A program made the position numbers and the translations under genes. The notes under the pieces were generated by a model. It saw nothing but the letters and a program-made list of their open reading frames with translations, ran no database searches and was not told where the DNA came from. DNA of 64,000 nucleotides, from positions 1,984,001-2,048,000 of the forward strand of contig OZ253556.1 of assembly GCA_965262705.1 (NCBI GenBank), in the 5' to 3' direction. Origin of the DNA: UJ101 sp965262705. Its GTDB lineage: Bacteria > Bacteroidota > Bacteroidia > Flavobacteriales > UJ101. Below, in pieces: positions 8,771 to 17,078 of the stretch (position 1 is its first letter; every line of letters begins with the position of its first letter).

Positions 8771-9523
8771 ATGGAACAATATGGTTTGGTAGGAAAGAAT
8801 ATAATTTACTCTTTTTCAGAAGCCTACTTTTTAAAGAAATTTCAGCGAGAAGGTAGAGAAGATTGCCGGTATAGTAACTTTGATTTAAAAGAAATTTCAG
8901 AGGTTGATAACTTATTTAAAATAAAAAATCTTAGGGGGCTGAATGTTACCATCCCTTATAAAGAGGCGGTTATTCCTTTTTTGCATGAATTAAGTGCTGA
9001 GGCGCAAGAGGTGGGAGCAGTTAATGTTATACAATTTCGCCAGGGAAAGCGGGTGGGTTATAATACGGATATTTATGGATTTGAACAATCTTTTATAAAA
9101 AAACTGAATATTAATTTACATAAAAAAGCCTTAATTTTAGGCACCGGAGGGGCTTCTAAAGCGATTGCTTATGTTTTAAGGAAAAATAAAATTTCTTATA
9201 AATGGGTTTCCAGAAATCGGTCTAAAAAATATCTTGCTTACGAGAATCTAAACGCGGCGCTATTCGATGAATATAAAATTATTATCAACTGTACTCCGGT
9301 AGGTACTTTTCCAAAGGTTAAACAAAAGCCACAGATTCCCTATTATTTTCTAACGCATAAGCACTACTTATACGATTTAGTTTATAATCCGGGTAAAACT
9401 GACTTCTTAGAAGAGGGGATAAAAAAAGGAGCGATTATACAAAATGGATTAAAAATGCTTGAGCTTCAAGCAGAAAAGTCGTGGGAAATTTGGAATGAAA
9501 AAAAACAATTTGATGGTTCTTAA
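8771..9523 (+). CDS. aroE: Shikimate dehydrogenase
   Basis: Reduces 3-dehydroshikimate to shikimate with NADPH (chorismate pathway). The N-terminus GLVGKNIIYSFSEAYF carries the SxS shikimate-binding serines. NVTIPYKEAV contains the catalytic lysine, NTDIYGFEQS the catalytic aspartate, and LGTGGASKAIAYVL is the dinucleotide-binding glycine loop. At 250 aa it is slightly short but complete. The ATG at 8771 places the SxS motif at the usual position. Confidence 0.92.
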   Translation: MEQYGLVGKNIIYSFSEAYFLKKFQREGREDCRYSNFDLKEISEVDNLFKIKNLRGLNVTIPYKEAVIPFLHELSAEAQEVGAVNVIQFRQGKRVGYNTDIYGFEQSFIKKLNINLHKKALILGTGGASKAIAYVLRKNKISYKWVSRNRSKKYLAYENLNAALFDEYKIIINCTPVGTFPKVKQKPQIPYYFLTHKHYLYDLVYNPGKTDFLEEGIKKGAIIQNGLKMLELQAEKSWEIWNEKKQFDGS

Positions 9524-9552
9524 TCTTTTTTATTAGATTTGTGTATATAGCT

Positions 9553-9607
9553 GAGACCTTTGAGAAATCATTTTAGCAACTGCAAGTCAGCGCTGGCGAG
9601 AAGTCTC
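9553..9607. repeat. Partial dispersed repeat
   Basis: Runs from GAGACCTTTGAG to GAAGTCTC and includes the recurrent module AACTGCAAGTCAGCGC. No direct repeats are found at its edges. Confidence 0.45.
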
Positions 9608-9627
9608 CGGCTTAAACTAAATTCATA

Positions 9628-9853
9628 GAGACCTTTAGCTAGCGCTGACTTTAGCTTTGCTGACTTGCAGTTCAGTTGCAGAATAGATAAAAAGTTATAA
9701 AAGCTAAAGCATTTAACTTCAAACTGCTTCCTTCTCAAAAAATTAAAATACTCACAACCAAAAGGTTGCTCCGGTATTTAATTTTTATAGGATGTTGCAT
9801 TTTATTAGTTTACGCTGACTTGCAGTTGTTAAAGTACTTTTTGCAAAGGTCTC
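9628..9853 (+). repeat. Dispersed GAGACC repeat, 226 bp, with TSD TCATA
   Basis: A full element from GAGACCTTTAGC to GCAAAGGTCTC. It contains the AAACTGCTTCCTTCTC, CAACCAAAAGGTTG and GTTGCATTT modules. TCATA flanks both sides (9623-9627 and 9854-9858). The reading frame of the DUF349 gene runs open through the right half of this element, which gives a false N-terminus. Confidence 0.85.
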
Positions 9854-9903
9854 TCATAGTATCTGACGAGAAAAATAATCGACAGAATGAAAGAAAAAGT
9901 GCA

Positions 9904-11682
9904 ATGAAATCTAATCGAAAGGATAGTGAAGCAAAAATAGAAAAAGTCGTAGAGAAAGAATATAAAAAAATGAGCACTGAAGCACTGGTTTCTGAGCTGG
10001 AAAAGCTTATTCGCAGATATCAGGCTCATCGTATAAAAAATCAGGTAAATGAAATTAGAGAAGCGTTTAATAGAAAAAATAATGAAGTTGTAGAGGCAAA
10101 AAAGGCAGCTTTTATTGAAGCAGGAGGGGAGGAGAAAGATTTTTCTTATTATGACCCTGATTACCGGCGTTTTATTTCCCTGATAAAAGATTTTAAGGTG
10201 AATCTTCAGGCAGATTATAAGGCAATAGAAGAGCAGCGAGAAGAAAATTTGAAAATACGATGGTCAATTATTGAAGAATTAAAAATGCTATACTTAAATC
10301 CTGATATTGATTATCATCAAGTGTTTAAAAAATTTAAGGCAATAAAAGAGCGCTGGCACAATACCGGAGAAATTCCAAAAAATCAAGTTTCTAATGTGTT
10401 CAATACCTATCGGCACCATCTTCATAATTATTACGAATATTTAAAACTTAATCGGAATTTAGAAACACTTGAACATAAGCATAATTTAGAGGTTAAAGAA
10501 AATTTGATTCAGAAGGTTAAATCATTGAAAGAAGAAACAAAGGTGCGAAAAATACGAAATGACTTACAATTTTTACATAGAAAGTGGAAGGAAACAGGGC
10601 CTGTTTCAAGAGAAGTAAAAGAAAAAAAATGGGAAGAATTTAAACAGGCTTCAACTATTATCCATCAACACATAGTTGAGTTAAATAAGTTATACTATCT
10701 GCAAAAAGTTGAAAATAAAGAAAAAAAACAGACGATTTTAAAAGAAATGAATGGTTTGATAGCCAAACCTCCTTTGGTTGAAAGAGAATGGCGAAAAAAG
10801 ATAAAGCAGATGGATAGTTTGCGCCATGTATTTTTAGAAATAGGAAATGTTCCGAAAAAAGAGAGCAAAGTCATCTGGGAAGAATATAAAAGAATACTGC
10901 GGGCATTTAACCATAACAAAAATAATTTTTACCGTGCACTTAGAAAGTCTTCAGAAAAGTATAATGAAGAGAAAAAAGCATTGTTAGAAGAGGTTATAAA
11001 ATGGAAGGATAGCACGAAATGGCAAGAGGCAAGTAAAGAAATAGTTCAACTTCAGGATCGTTGGAAAAAGATAGAAGAGCCATCTGCGAGAAATTTTGAC
11101 AAGCTATGGGTAAAATTTAATGCATCATGCAATTATTTTTTTAAGCGTTATCATGCATATAAAGAAGAAAAGATGCAGGAATATAAACAAAATTATAAAG
11201 ATAAAGAAGCTTTTATCGAAAAATTCAAAGAAAGTATATTGCCTAAAGAGGATAATGAGGCTTTTTTACGACTAAAGGAATATTGTAAACAATGGGAAAC
11301 ACTGGGGGATGTTTCTCCCAATAAACTAAAAATCAATCATGAATTTAACCGATTGATAGAAAGGGCTTTAGATGGATTGGGTCTTCCGAAAGAGGATTTA
11401 GAAGAGACGAAACTAACGAATTTAATCCGGCAAATTTTGATGACCAATGACCTTTATTTACTGCAGAATGAAATTAGGCGGGCACATAAAAAAATACAGG
11501 AATTAGAAAGGGAAATTTCGCAGATGGAAAACAATATCGGGTTCTTTTCAAGCTCAGAAAAAGAAAGTCCCTTGTTGAAGAGCACGATGAAAACAATTAT
11601 TAATCTTAAAGAAGCATACGCTATTTGGTCAAAGCGTTATAACCGGCTGATTAAAATAAAGATACCTTTACATAATACATAA
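9904..11682 (+). CDS. DUF349 repeat protein
   Basis: A long, highly charged, almost entirely helical protein made of about five DUF349 units of ~70 residues. Each has the W...TG.(I/V)P.....W pattern, for example ERWHNTGEIPKNQ, RKWKETGPVSREV and FLEIGNVPKKESKVIWEE. The function of this family in Bacteroidota is unknown. The frame stays open back to 9766, but those 46 extra residues are translated dispersed repeat (9628-9853). The ATG at 9904 is the first one outside the repeat; 9970 is a possible alternative. The predicted product is 592 aa and cytoplasmic. No promoter box was recognised between the repeat and the start. Confidence 0.8.
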   Translation: MKSNRKDSEAKIEKVVEKEYKKMSTEALVSELEKLIRRYQAHRIKNQVNEIREAFNRKNNEVVEAKKAAFIEAGGEEKDFSYYDPDYRRFISLIKDFKVNLQADYKAIEEQREENLKIRWSIIEELKMLYLNPDIDYHQVFKKFKAIKERWHNTGEIPKNQVSNVFNTYRHHLHNYYEYLKLNRNLETLEHKHNLEVKENLIQKVKSLKEETKVRKIRNDLQFLHRKWKETGPVSREVKEKKWEEFKQASTIIHQHIVELNKLYYLQKVENKEKKQTILKEMNGLIAKPPLVEREWRKKIKQMDSLRHVFLEIGNVPKKESKVIWEEYKRILRAFNHNKNNFYRALRKSSEKYNEEKKALLEEVIKWKDSTKWQEASKEIVQLQDRWKKIEEPSARNFDKLWVKFNASCNYFFKRYHAYKEEKMQEYKQNYKDKEAFIEKFKESILPKEDNEAFLRLKEYCKQWETLGDVSPNKLKINHEFNRLIERALDGLGLPKEDLEETKLTNLIRQILMTNDLYLLQNEIRRAHKKIQELEREISQMENNIGFFSSSEKESPLLKSTMKTIINLKEAYAIWSKRYNRLIKIKIPLHNT

Positions 11683-11711
11683 AAATGTAATGAATAAATG
11701 TCTGTCAGATT

Positions 11712-11920
11712 AAGTCTTGTTCACTACACATAAAAATCATAAAACTGAAGCGACTCGCTTCAAACTACTTTCTTACTTCGACTACGCTCAGTAACTCTCT
11801 CAAAGCTTTGACAAGCTCAGCTTCCAAAAATTAAAATCTTCACAACCCAAAGGTTGCTCCGGTGTTTAATTTTTATCAAGCGTTGCATTTTTTTGCTAAA
11901 GTGCTTTTTGCAACGGTCTC
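11712..11920 (+). repeat. Dispersed repeat with degenerate left end
   Basis: The left end AAGTCTTGTTCACTACACAT is a worn version of GAGACCGTTGCAGAACACAT; the right end TTTTTGCAACGGTCTC is intact. It also carries the REP-like CTTCGACTACGCTCAG and TTTGACAAGCTCAG modules. No target duplication remains. It fills most of the gap between the DUF349 and DUF4301 genes. Confidence 0.75.
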
Positions 11921-11948
11921 CTCTTATTAGCTTACGCTAAAGATATCA

Positions 11949-11977
11949 TTGGATAAAATTTTGTAGTTTTATCTTTT
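11949..11977 (+). promoter_or_regulatory. Probable promoter of the DUF4301 gene
   Basis: TTG at 11949-11951, then 18 bases, then TATCTTTT at 11970-11977. The arrangement fits the Bacteroidota -33/-7 promoter (TTTG, ~19 bases, TAnnTTTG) with one mismatch in the -7 box. The start codon is 23 bases further on. Confidence 0.5.
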
Positions 11978-12000
11978 TTATAGTTCAGAGAACGCAGTTT

Positions 12001-13452
12001 ATGAAATTAAAAAAAAGTTTTAAAGAGCAAATTGATATTCTTAAGCAGGGAAAAATTCTTGTTTTAGTTGAGGCTCCCGCAACATTAAATAGTGGAATTC
12101 AAATTATTGAGAAAGAAAAAGAGGTATTCATAGCAAAGTATGAAAAAGCACAAAAACAATTAGATATTATAAAGTTTGTTCCTGCATCAGGAGCAGCAAG
12201 CCGAATGTTTAAAGACCTCTTTTTATTCTATGAAGAAAATATATTTTCTAATGAAGTTAGGTGTTTTTTTGAAAACATTTTGCGGTTTCCGTTTGCCGAT
12301 TTTATTAAACGAATGCTGAAATTAATGAATAAAACGGTTGAAGATTTAAAAAATCCCGTTATAGCTAAAGATTTAATATCAATAATACTTAAAAATTTTA
12401 ATTACAACGTTTTACCCAAAGGGCTTATACCGTTTCATTTGTATGGAAAAACTGCTCGAACAGCTTTTGAAGAACATTTTGTAGAAGCCGCCGGTTATTG
12501 CAATGGGAAAAACGGAATTAATATGTATTTTACGGTGGACAAAAAATACTTGCCGCTTTTCAGATTTTTTTTAAGAACTTTTGTTTCAGACTATGAGAAA
12601 AATTATCATTGCAATTATCAAACAAAATTTTTCATTCAAGACCCGGCAACAAATACCTTAGTAGTACATTTAGATAACCAACCCTTCTTAGATGAAAATG
12701 GAGAATGGCTTCTAAAGCCGGCAGGCCATGGTGCATTAATGAAAAATCTGAATGAGTTAGAAGCAGATATTATATTCATTAAAAATATCGATAATGTAAC
12801 AATTGACAGTAGAAAACCTCTTACAATAAAATATAAAAAAGCATTAGCTGGGGTTCTTTTATCTATTCAAGAGAAAATCTTTACTTACTTAAAGGCAATA
12901 GATTCGGATAGCTTATGTATTAATTCAGCACTTGATTTTCTAGGGGAAAAATTAAATATAATCTTTCCAAAAACTTTTAACAATTTTACAGAAAAGGAAA
13001 AATTAAATTTTATTCGACGTAAACTAAACCGTCCGTTGCGCGTTTGTGGAATGGTGAAGAATGAAGGACAAATAGGCGGAGGACCTTTTTGGGTGAAAAA
13101 GAATGGAGAAATTAGCCTGCAGATTGTAGAATCATATCAAATTGATTTAGAAGACCCGGCTCAAAAGAAAATCTTTGAAGCCTCAACCCATTTTAACCCG
13201 GTAGATATCGTATGTGGAGTAAAAGACTACAAAGGGCGCAAATTTATTTTAACGCAGTTTACAGATGATAAAGCATATTCTATTGTTGAAAAAACGCATG
13301 AAGGAAAACCTATCAAATCATTAGAACTACCCGGATTATGGAATGGCGCTATGTCTAAATGGAATACCTTGTTTGTTGAAATACCCTCAGAAACATTTAC
13401 ACCGGTAAAAACCGTGTTAGATCTACTCAAACCCTCACACTTAGCCACATAA
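12001..13452 (+). CDS. DUF4301 domain protein
   Basis: A 483-aa soluble protein characteristic of Bacteroidota. FVPASGAASRMFKDLF near residue 60 resembles a nucleotidyltransferase-like phosphate loop, and the RVCGMVKNEGQIGGGPFWVK and FNPVDIVCGVKDYKGRKF segments are typical of DUF4301. The family's reaction is unknown; a sugar-nucleotide or nucleotidyl-transfer role is only a guess from the N-terminal motif. The gene is monocistronic, with repeats on both sides. Confidence 0.8.
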   Translation: MKLKKSFKEQIDILKQGKILVLVEAPATLNSGIQIIEKEKEVFIAKYEKAQKQLDIIKFVPASGAASRMFKDLFLFYEENIFSNEVRCFFENILRFPFADFIKRMLKLMNKTVEDLKNPVIAKDLISIILKNFNYNVLPKGLIPFHLYGKTARTAFEEHFVEAAGYCNGKNGINMYFTVDKKYLPLFRFFLRTFVSDYEKNYHCNYQTKFFIQDPATNTLVVHLDNQPFLDENGEWLLKPAGHGALMKNLNELEADIIFIKNIDNVTIDSRKPLTIKYKKALAGVLLSIQEKIFTYLKAIDSDSLCINSALDFLGEKLNIIFPKTFNNFTEKEKLNFIRRKLNRPLRVCGMVKNEGQIGGGPFWVKKNGEISLQIVESYQIDLEDPAQKKIFEASTHFNPVDIVCGVKDYKGRKFILTQFTDDKAYSIVEKTHEGKPIKSLELPGLWNGAMSKWNTLFVEIPSETFTPVKTVLDLLKPSHLAT

Positions 13453-13455
13453 TAT

Positions 13456-13675
13456 GAATCCGTTGCAAAAAGAACGCTATCAACTGCAAGTCAGTGAAGC
13501 TAAATGCGAGACCGTTGCAAAACACATAAAAAAGTATGAAAAAGAAAGCATTTAGCTTCACTGACTTGCAGTTAATTTTTATCGGGCGTTGCATTTTTTT
13601 GCTAAAGTGTTTTTTGCAATGGTCTCAATGCTTTCCTATACATGATTTTTTTTATGTATCCCGTAGATGCCTACT
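13456..13675 (-). repeat. Old dispersed repeat interrupted by a younger copy
   Basis: GAATCCGTTGCAAAAAGAACGCT followed by CAACTGCAAGTCAGTGAAGC is the left half of a reverse-orientation element. Its right half (AATGCTTTCCTATACATG through TTTTTATGT) resumes after the inserted copy at 13508-13626. The final TIR is lost. Confidence 0.65.
13508..13626 (+). repeat. Dispersed repeat nested in an older copy, TSD AATGC
   Basis: A 119-bp element from GAGACCGTTGCAAAACACAT to TTTTTTGCAATGGTCTC. It is flanked by AATGC at 13503-13507 and 13627-13631. The target site is the AAATGCTTTC module of another, oppositely oriented copy. Confidence 0.85.
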
Positions 13676-13686
13676 ATTTTCTTTCT

Positions 13687-13787
13687 ATGGCGTTCCTGCC
13701 TAACGGCGGTCGGGCTATCCGCTTTATCTTTTTTAGGCAGCTTCCTGCCTAAAAAAGGATACCGCTCCTATCCCTAACGCTCGCCAT
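13687..13787 (-). repeat. Structured intergenic repeat, family 2 (copy 1)
   Basis: A multi-stem palindrome. The outer ATGGCG/CGCCAT arms enclose GCGGT/ACCGC, then GGATA/TATCC, then a central hairpin TTTTTTAGGCAG-CTGCCTAAAAAA. A second copy at 58496-58600, in opposite orientation, shares the conserved flanks but has a different yet still complementary central stem and outer arm. It lies between DUF4301 and sdaA, whose 3' ends converge here, so it may act as a bidirectional terminator. Confidence 0.75.
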
Positions 13788-13814
13788 GCAGACTAAAAGG
13801 TCTCATAATTTAAA

Positions 13815-15236
13815 TCAACAATCAACTAAAAAATTTTGAATAGCAAGGCCTCCTTCTGATGTTTCCTTGTATTTTTGATTCATATCTTGTGCGGTTTCTA
13901 TCATCGTTTTTACCACTGTATCTAAGGATATTTTTGTATGTTTAGAACTTGTTTCTAAAGCAAGTGTTGCAGCACTTATGGCTTTTACTGCTCCCATATA
14001 ATTTCGCTCAATACAGGGGATCTGAACCAATCCTCCTACAGGATCACAAGTCAACCCAAGGTGATGTTCCATAGCAATTTCAGCTGCAATTAATGCTTGC
14101 TCTGGCGAGCCGCCTATTAATTCACACAATGCTGCAGCAGCCATAGAACTTGAAACTCCTATCTCAGCTTGACATCCTCCCATAGCTGCTGATATGGTGG
14201 CACCCTTTTTATAAATACTTCCAATCTCTCCGGCAGTCATTAAAAATCGTTGAATTTCATCTTCTGATGCCTTATGATTAACAAAACATAGATAGTACAT
14301 TAATACCGCAGGGATTACGCCGGCACTTCCATTTGTAGGGGCAGTTACCACACGCCCAAATGAAGCATTTACTTCGTTTACACTAAGCGCAAAACAGCCA
14401 ACCCACTTTAAAATTTGCTGAAATTGCGTGATTCCCAAATTACGAAAAGAGTTTATCCATTCGTTATGCGTACGATAGTTTTTATGAGGATTGTACTTTT
14501 TGTGAATATCACAGGCACGGCGGCGCACGTTTAACCCCCCGGGCAGCCTGCCCTCAGTATGACAGCCCACAAACATAGATTCGAGCATAACCTCCCAAAT
14601 GCGATTAATAGACGATTTAATTTCTTCGATAGTTCTTAGCGATTTTTCATTTCGCAAAACTATTTCTGATATAGTAAGCCTCTGAGTATTGCAGTAATGT
14701 AATAATTGTTTAGCAGTATCAATGGGAAAATCAAACGGTTTAGATGAAACAGAACTGCCTGAAGAATCATTTTCCTTAACTACAAATCCGCCCCCAATAG
14801 AATAAAAGGTTTCTGATATTACTTCCTTATCAGAAATTATAGCCTCGAATGTTACTCCATTGGGATGAAAAGGTAAAAAATTTCGATGGAAAATAATATG
14901 CTCTTTCGAGTTAAATCCAACAGGGTGTTTTTTCTTAAGTTTTATTACTTCTTCAGATTCAATATTCTTTAGAATATTATTAATCTCGTTTACTGGTATT
15001 TTTTCAGGGTCATAACCACTAAGCCCAAGGATAACCGCTAAATCGGTAGCGTGCCCTTTTCCGGTAAGTGATAGAGAGCCATAAAGATGTACTTTTATAT
15101 TTTTTACGTAAGGAAGTATTTTTTTCCCTTTAAGTCCCTCAACCCATTCCTGAGCAGCGCGCCATGGGCCTAAAGTATGTGAACTTGAAGGGCCAATTCC
15201 AATCTTTAAAATTTGAAAAATACTAATTCCTGACAC
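13815..15236 (-). CDS. sdaA: L-serine ammonia-lyase (iron-sulfur)
   Basis: Deaminates L-serine to pyruvate using a [4Fe-4S] cluster. The protein is a single 473-aa chain with both the beta and alpha domains of SdaA. N-terminal signature IGIGPSSSHTLGPWRAAQEW; PTNGSAGVIPAVLMYY and GGCQAEIGVSSSMAAA in the catalytic part; the cluster cysteines are expected in GGCQAEIG, LTCDPVGGLVQIPC and the conserved upstream region. Length and motifs are normal. Converges with the DUF4301 gene. Confidence 0.95.
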   Translation of the reverse strand: MSGISIFQILKIGIGPSSSHTLGPWRAAQEWVEGLKGKKILPYVKNIKVHLYGSLSLTGKGHATDLAVILGLSGYDPEKIPVNEINNILKNIESEEVIKLKKKHPVGFNSKEHIIFHRNFLPFHPNGVTFEAIISDKEVISETFYSIGGGFVVKENDSSGSSVSSKPFDFPIDTAKQLLHYCNTQRLTISEIVLRNEKSLRTIEEIKSSINRIWEVMLESMFVGCHTEGRLPGGLNVRRRACDIHKKYNPHKNYRTHNEWINSFRNLGITQFQQILKWVGCFALSVNEVNASFGRVVTAPTNGSAGVIPAVLMYYLCFVNHKASEDEIQRFLMTAGEIGSIYKKGATISAAMGGCQAEIGVSSSMAAAALCELIGGSPEQALIAAEIAMEHHLGLTCDPVGGLVQIPCIERNYMGAVKAISAATLALETSSKHTKISLDTVVKTMIETAQDMNQKYKETSEGGLAIQNFLVDC

Positions 15237-15267
15237 GATTCTGCTTTTTATAGAATATTATATAATT

Positions 15268-15312
15268 GAGACCGTTGCATTTTTTTGCTAAAGTGCTTTT
15301 TGCAACGGTCTC
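15268..15312. repeat. Minimal 45-bp dispersed repeat
   Basis: GAGACCGTTGCA to TGCAACGGTCTC with a ~20-base centre, capable of forming a long hairpin. No flanking duplication was found (TAATT against ATCGT). Its right end supplies two bases of the TGA stop codon of the neighbouring mannosidase gene. Confidence 0.8.
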
Positions 15313-16735
15313 ATCGTATTCCTAATCGAACTTTAGCCTGAGATTTATCAAAATCACTTCTTTTAAAAGGATGTGCTTCTGTACTAAAAATATAGGATTT
15401 AAATTTAATGTCCGTATATTCGTTAGAGAAAGTAAGATATAAGTACTTAAGGGTTTCTGCAAAGAAAAAAGTAGGCATATAGTCCTTTTTTTCCATTGTT
15501 TCCACATTTTTAATACTGGTAAAACCAACTTTTGTTTTGCAATATTTTTTTATATATTCCCAATATTTTTTATTCATATTATAGTAGCGCATATCCCCAG
15601 TGATATTATATAAGTAATAAGCAGATTCAATAATTTCCGGATTAAGGTCATATACAGGATAATTGGGCGTTCCTTTTTTATAGTCGTAAATCATAGGTTC
15701 TAAGCCGTATTTATCCCAAAGCCAATCCCAGGTATGCTGCAGTTTAACTGCTCGTTCTTTATCACCGGATAAGGCGAGTATTGCAGGAAAAAATGCGTCG
15801 TATAAAGTAATTATAGAACTTACGTGCTTCCCGGTATCCATATCTACTCGACCGTACCACAACTTATTGTCATAGGTTTCAGGAATGTATTGGTTAATGC
15901 TTTTTATACTTTCGCGCCATATTTTTCCTAACTCTTCATCCCCAAATAGTAAGTAACTTTTATATAAGTATTCATAATACGAATCTACACCAGCAGAAAT
16001 GTAGCTTTCTTTGGATACCCATTCTCCGGTTTCAACATTAATTATGCTACCTATCAAACCAAGTTTAGAACGCCTTTTATGTATAGCCAGAGTTGCTTTT
16101 TTTGCAGCTTGGTAATACTTAGGTTCTTTAGTGTAGTAGCTTAGTAATCCCATCTCAAAAGTATAGGAAGCCGCTTCAGCTACATTAACTGTATCTCCTT
16201 TTGCTTTTCCTGTAGAAAGGTTTACCCAATACTTAGGGATACCGGTCTTTGTTTTAAAAGCATGCATCATTCTATCGGCAAAATCTTTTGCTTTTAAAAG
16301 TACCGAAGGGTTTTTAGAGCGTTCATACATGGAGAGAATCCCGCCTAATATTCGAATATTGACCTCAAAAATTTTAGAATCAATATTTTTATTAAAGTCT
16401 AATGAATCTACCACATAATTTTCTATTTCTTTAGCTTCTTTTTTTAAACCCATAATATAAAGCGTACTATAAGCATCAATTGCCGAGATATATAGTGGTT
16501 TTTTATACCAGTCTTGGTAAGATTTTGTTAGCGGTTTGAGTACATCATGCCCCCAGGCATATCTTTTATAAGCCTCCCAAGTACTACGGGCTTCATTAAC
16601 AACGTCTTGAGCTAAAGGGGTTAACCCTTTTTTGATTTCATTATTTTCCTGTTTTTCTACCTTTTGTTTTGAATTCTTTTTATTACAACTTAATATAAGT
16701 GAAGTAGATAGTAAAATTAAAAGTATATTTTTCAT
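15311..16735 (-). CDS. GH47-like alpha-1,2-mannosidase, lipoprotein
   Basis: Resembles class I alpha-mannosidases (GH47, Ca-dependent, inverting), which trim alpha-1,2-linked mannose. Diagnostic pieces in order: YKRYAWGHDVLKPL near the N-terminus, a SAGVDSYYEYLYK segment, LNPEIIESAYYLYN, and the terminal FSTEAHPF, which holds the calcium-binding threonine. The N-terminus from ATG 16735 gives a lipoprotein signal with lipobox LILSC, so the enzyme should be outside the inner membrane. The frame is open 12 codons further upstream, but that would bury the signal. The stop codon straddles the edge of a 45-bp repeat, so a few C-terminal residues may have been lost. The family is known mainly from eukaryotes, with scattered bacterial members. 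Confidence 0.8.
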   Translation of the reverse strand: MKNILLILLSTSLILSCNKKNSKQKVEKQENNEIKKGLTPLAQDVVNEARSTWEAYKRYAWGHDVLKPLTKSYQDWYKKPLYISAIDAYSTLYIMGLKKEAKEIENYVVDSLDFNKNIDSKIFEVNIRILGGILSMYERSKNPSVLLKAKDFADRMMHAFKTKTGIPKYWVNLSTGKAKGDTVNVAEAASYTFEMGLLSYYTKEPKYYQAAKKATLAIHKRRSKLGLIGSIINVETGEWVSKESYISAGVDSYYEYLYKSYLLFGDEELGKIWRESIKSINQYIPETYDNKLWYGRVDMDTGKHVSSIITLYDAFFPAILALSGDKERAVKLQHTWDWLWDKYGLEPMIYDYKKGTPNYPVYDLNPEIIESAYYLYNITGDMRYYNMNKKYWEYIKKYCKTKVGFTSIKNVETMEKKDYMPTFFFAETLKYLYLTFSNEYTDIKFKSYIFSTEAHPFKRSDFDKSQAKVRLGIR

Positions 16736-16801
16736 AGAGGCATAAATTTTATAAAAAAAATAACTGTACAAATATATTTATAAAAAATCAACCTAACAAT
16801 A

Positions 16802-17051
16802 GATCCCGTTGCAGAACAGATAAAAAAGCATGAAAAAGAAAGCATTTAGCTTGCGCTGAATTGCAGTTCGCTTCAAATTGCTTCCTTCTCAAAGCTTCGA
16901 CATGCTCAGCTACCGAGAGTTAAATCCTCGCAACCAAAAGTTTGCTCCGGCGTTTAGCTTCGCTGAATTGCAGTTAATTTTTATCGGGCGTTGCATTTCG
17001 GCAAACTCAATAAAAGCATTTTTTTGCTAAAGTGCTTTTTGCAACGGTCTT
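16802..17051 (+). repeat. Dispersed repeat, 250 bp, with TSD CAATA
   Basis: The longest copy, from GATCCCGTTGCAGAACAGAT to TTTTTGCAACGGTCTT. It carries extra modules (GCGCTGAATTGCAGTT and TTCGACATGCTCAGCTACC). CAATA flanks both sides (16797-16801 and 17052-17056). Confidence 0.9.
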
Positions 17052-17052
17052 C

Positions 17053-17078
17053 AATAGTAGAGGTCTCTACTATTTTTT
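17053..17078. terminator. Hairpin with T run after recO
   Basis: AATAGTAG and CTACTATT enclose AGGTCT, followed on the plus strand by a run of T. It sits one base past the recO stop. The T run is on the wrong side for recO itself, so its action as a recO terminator is uncertain. Confidence 0.45.
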
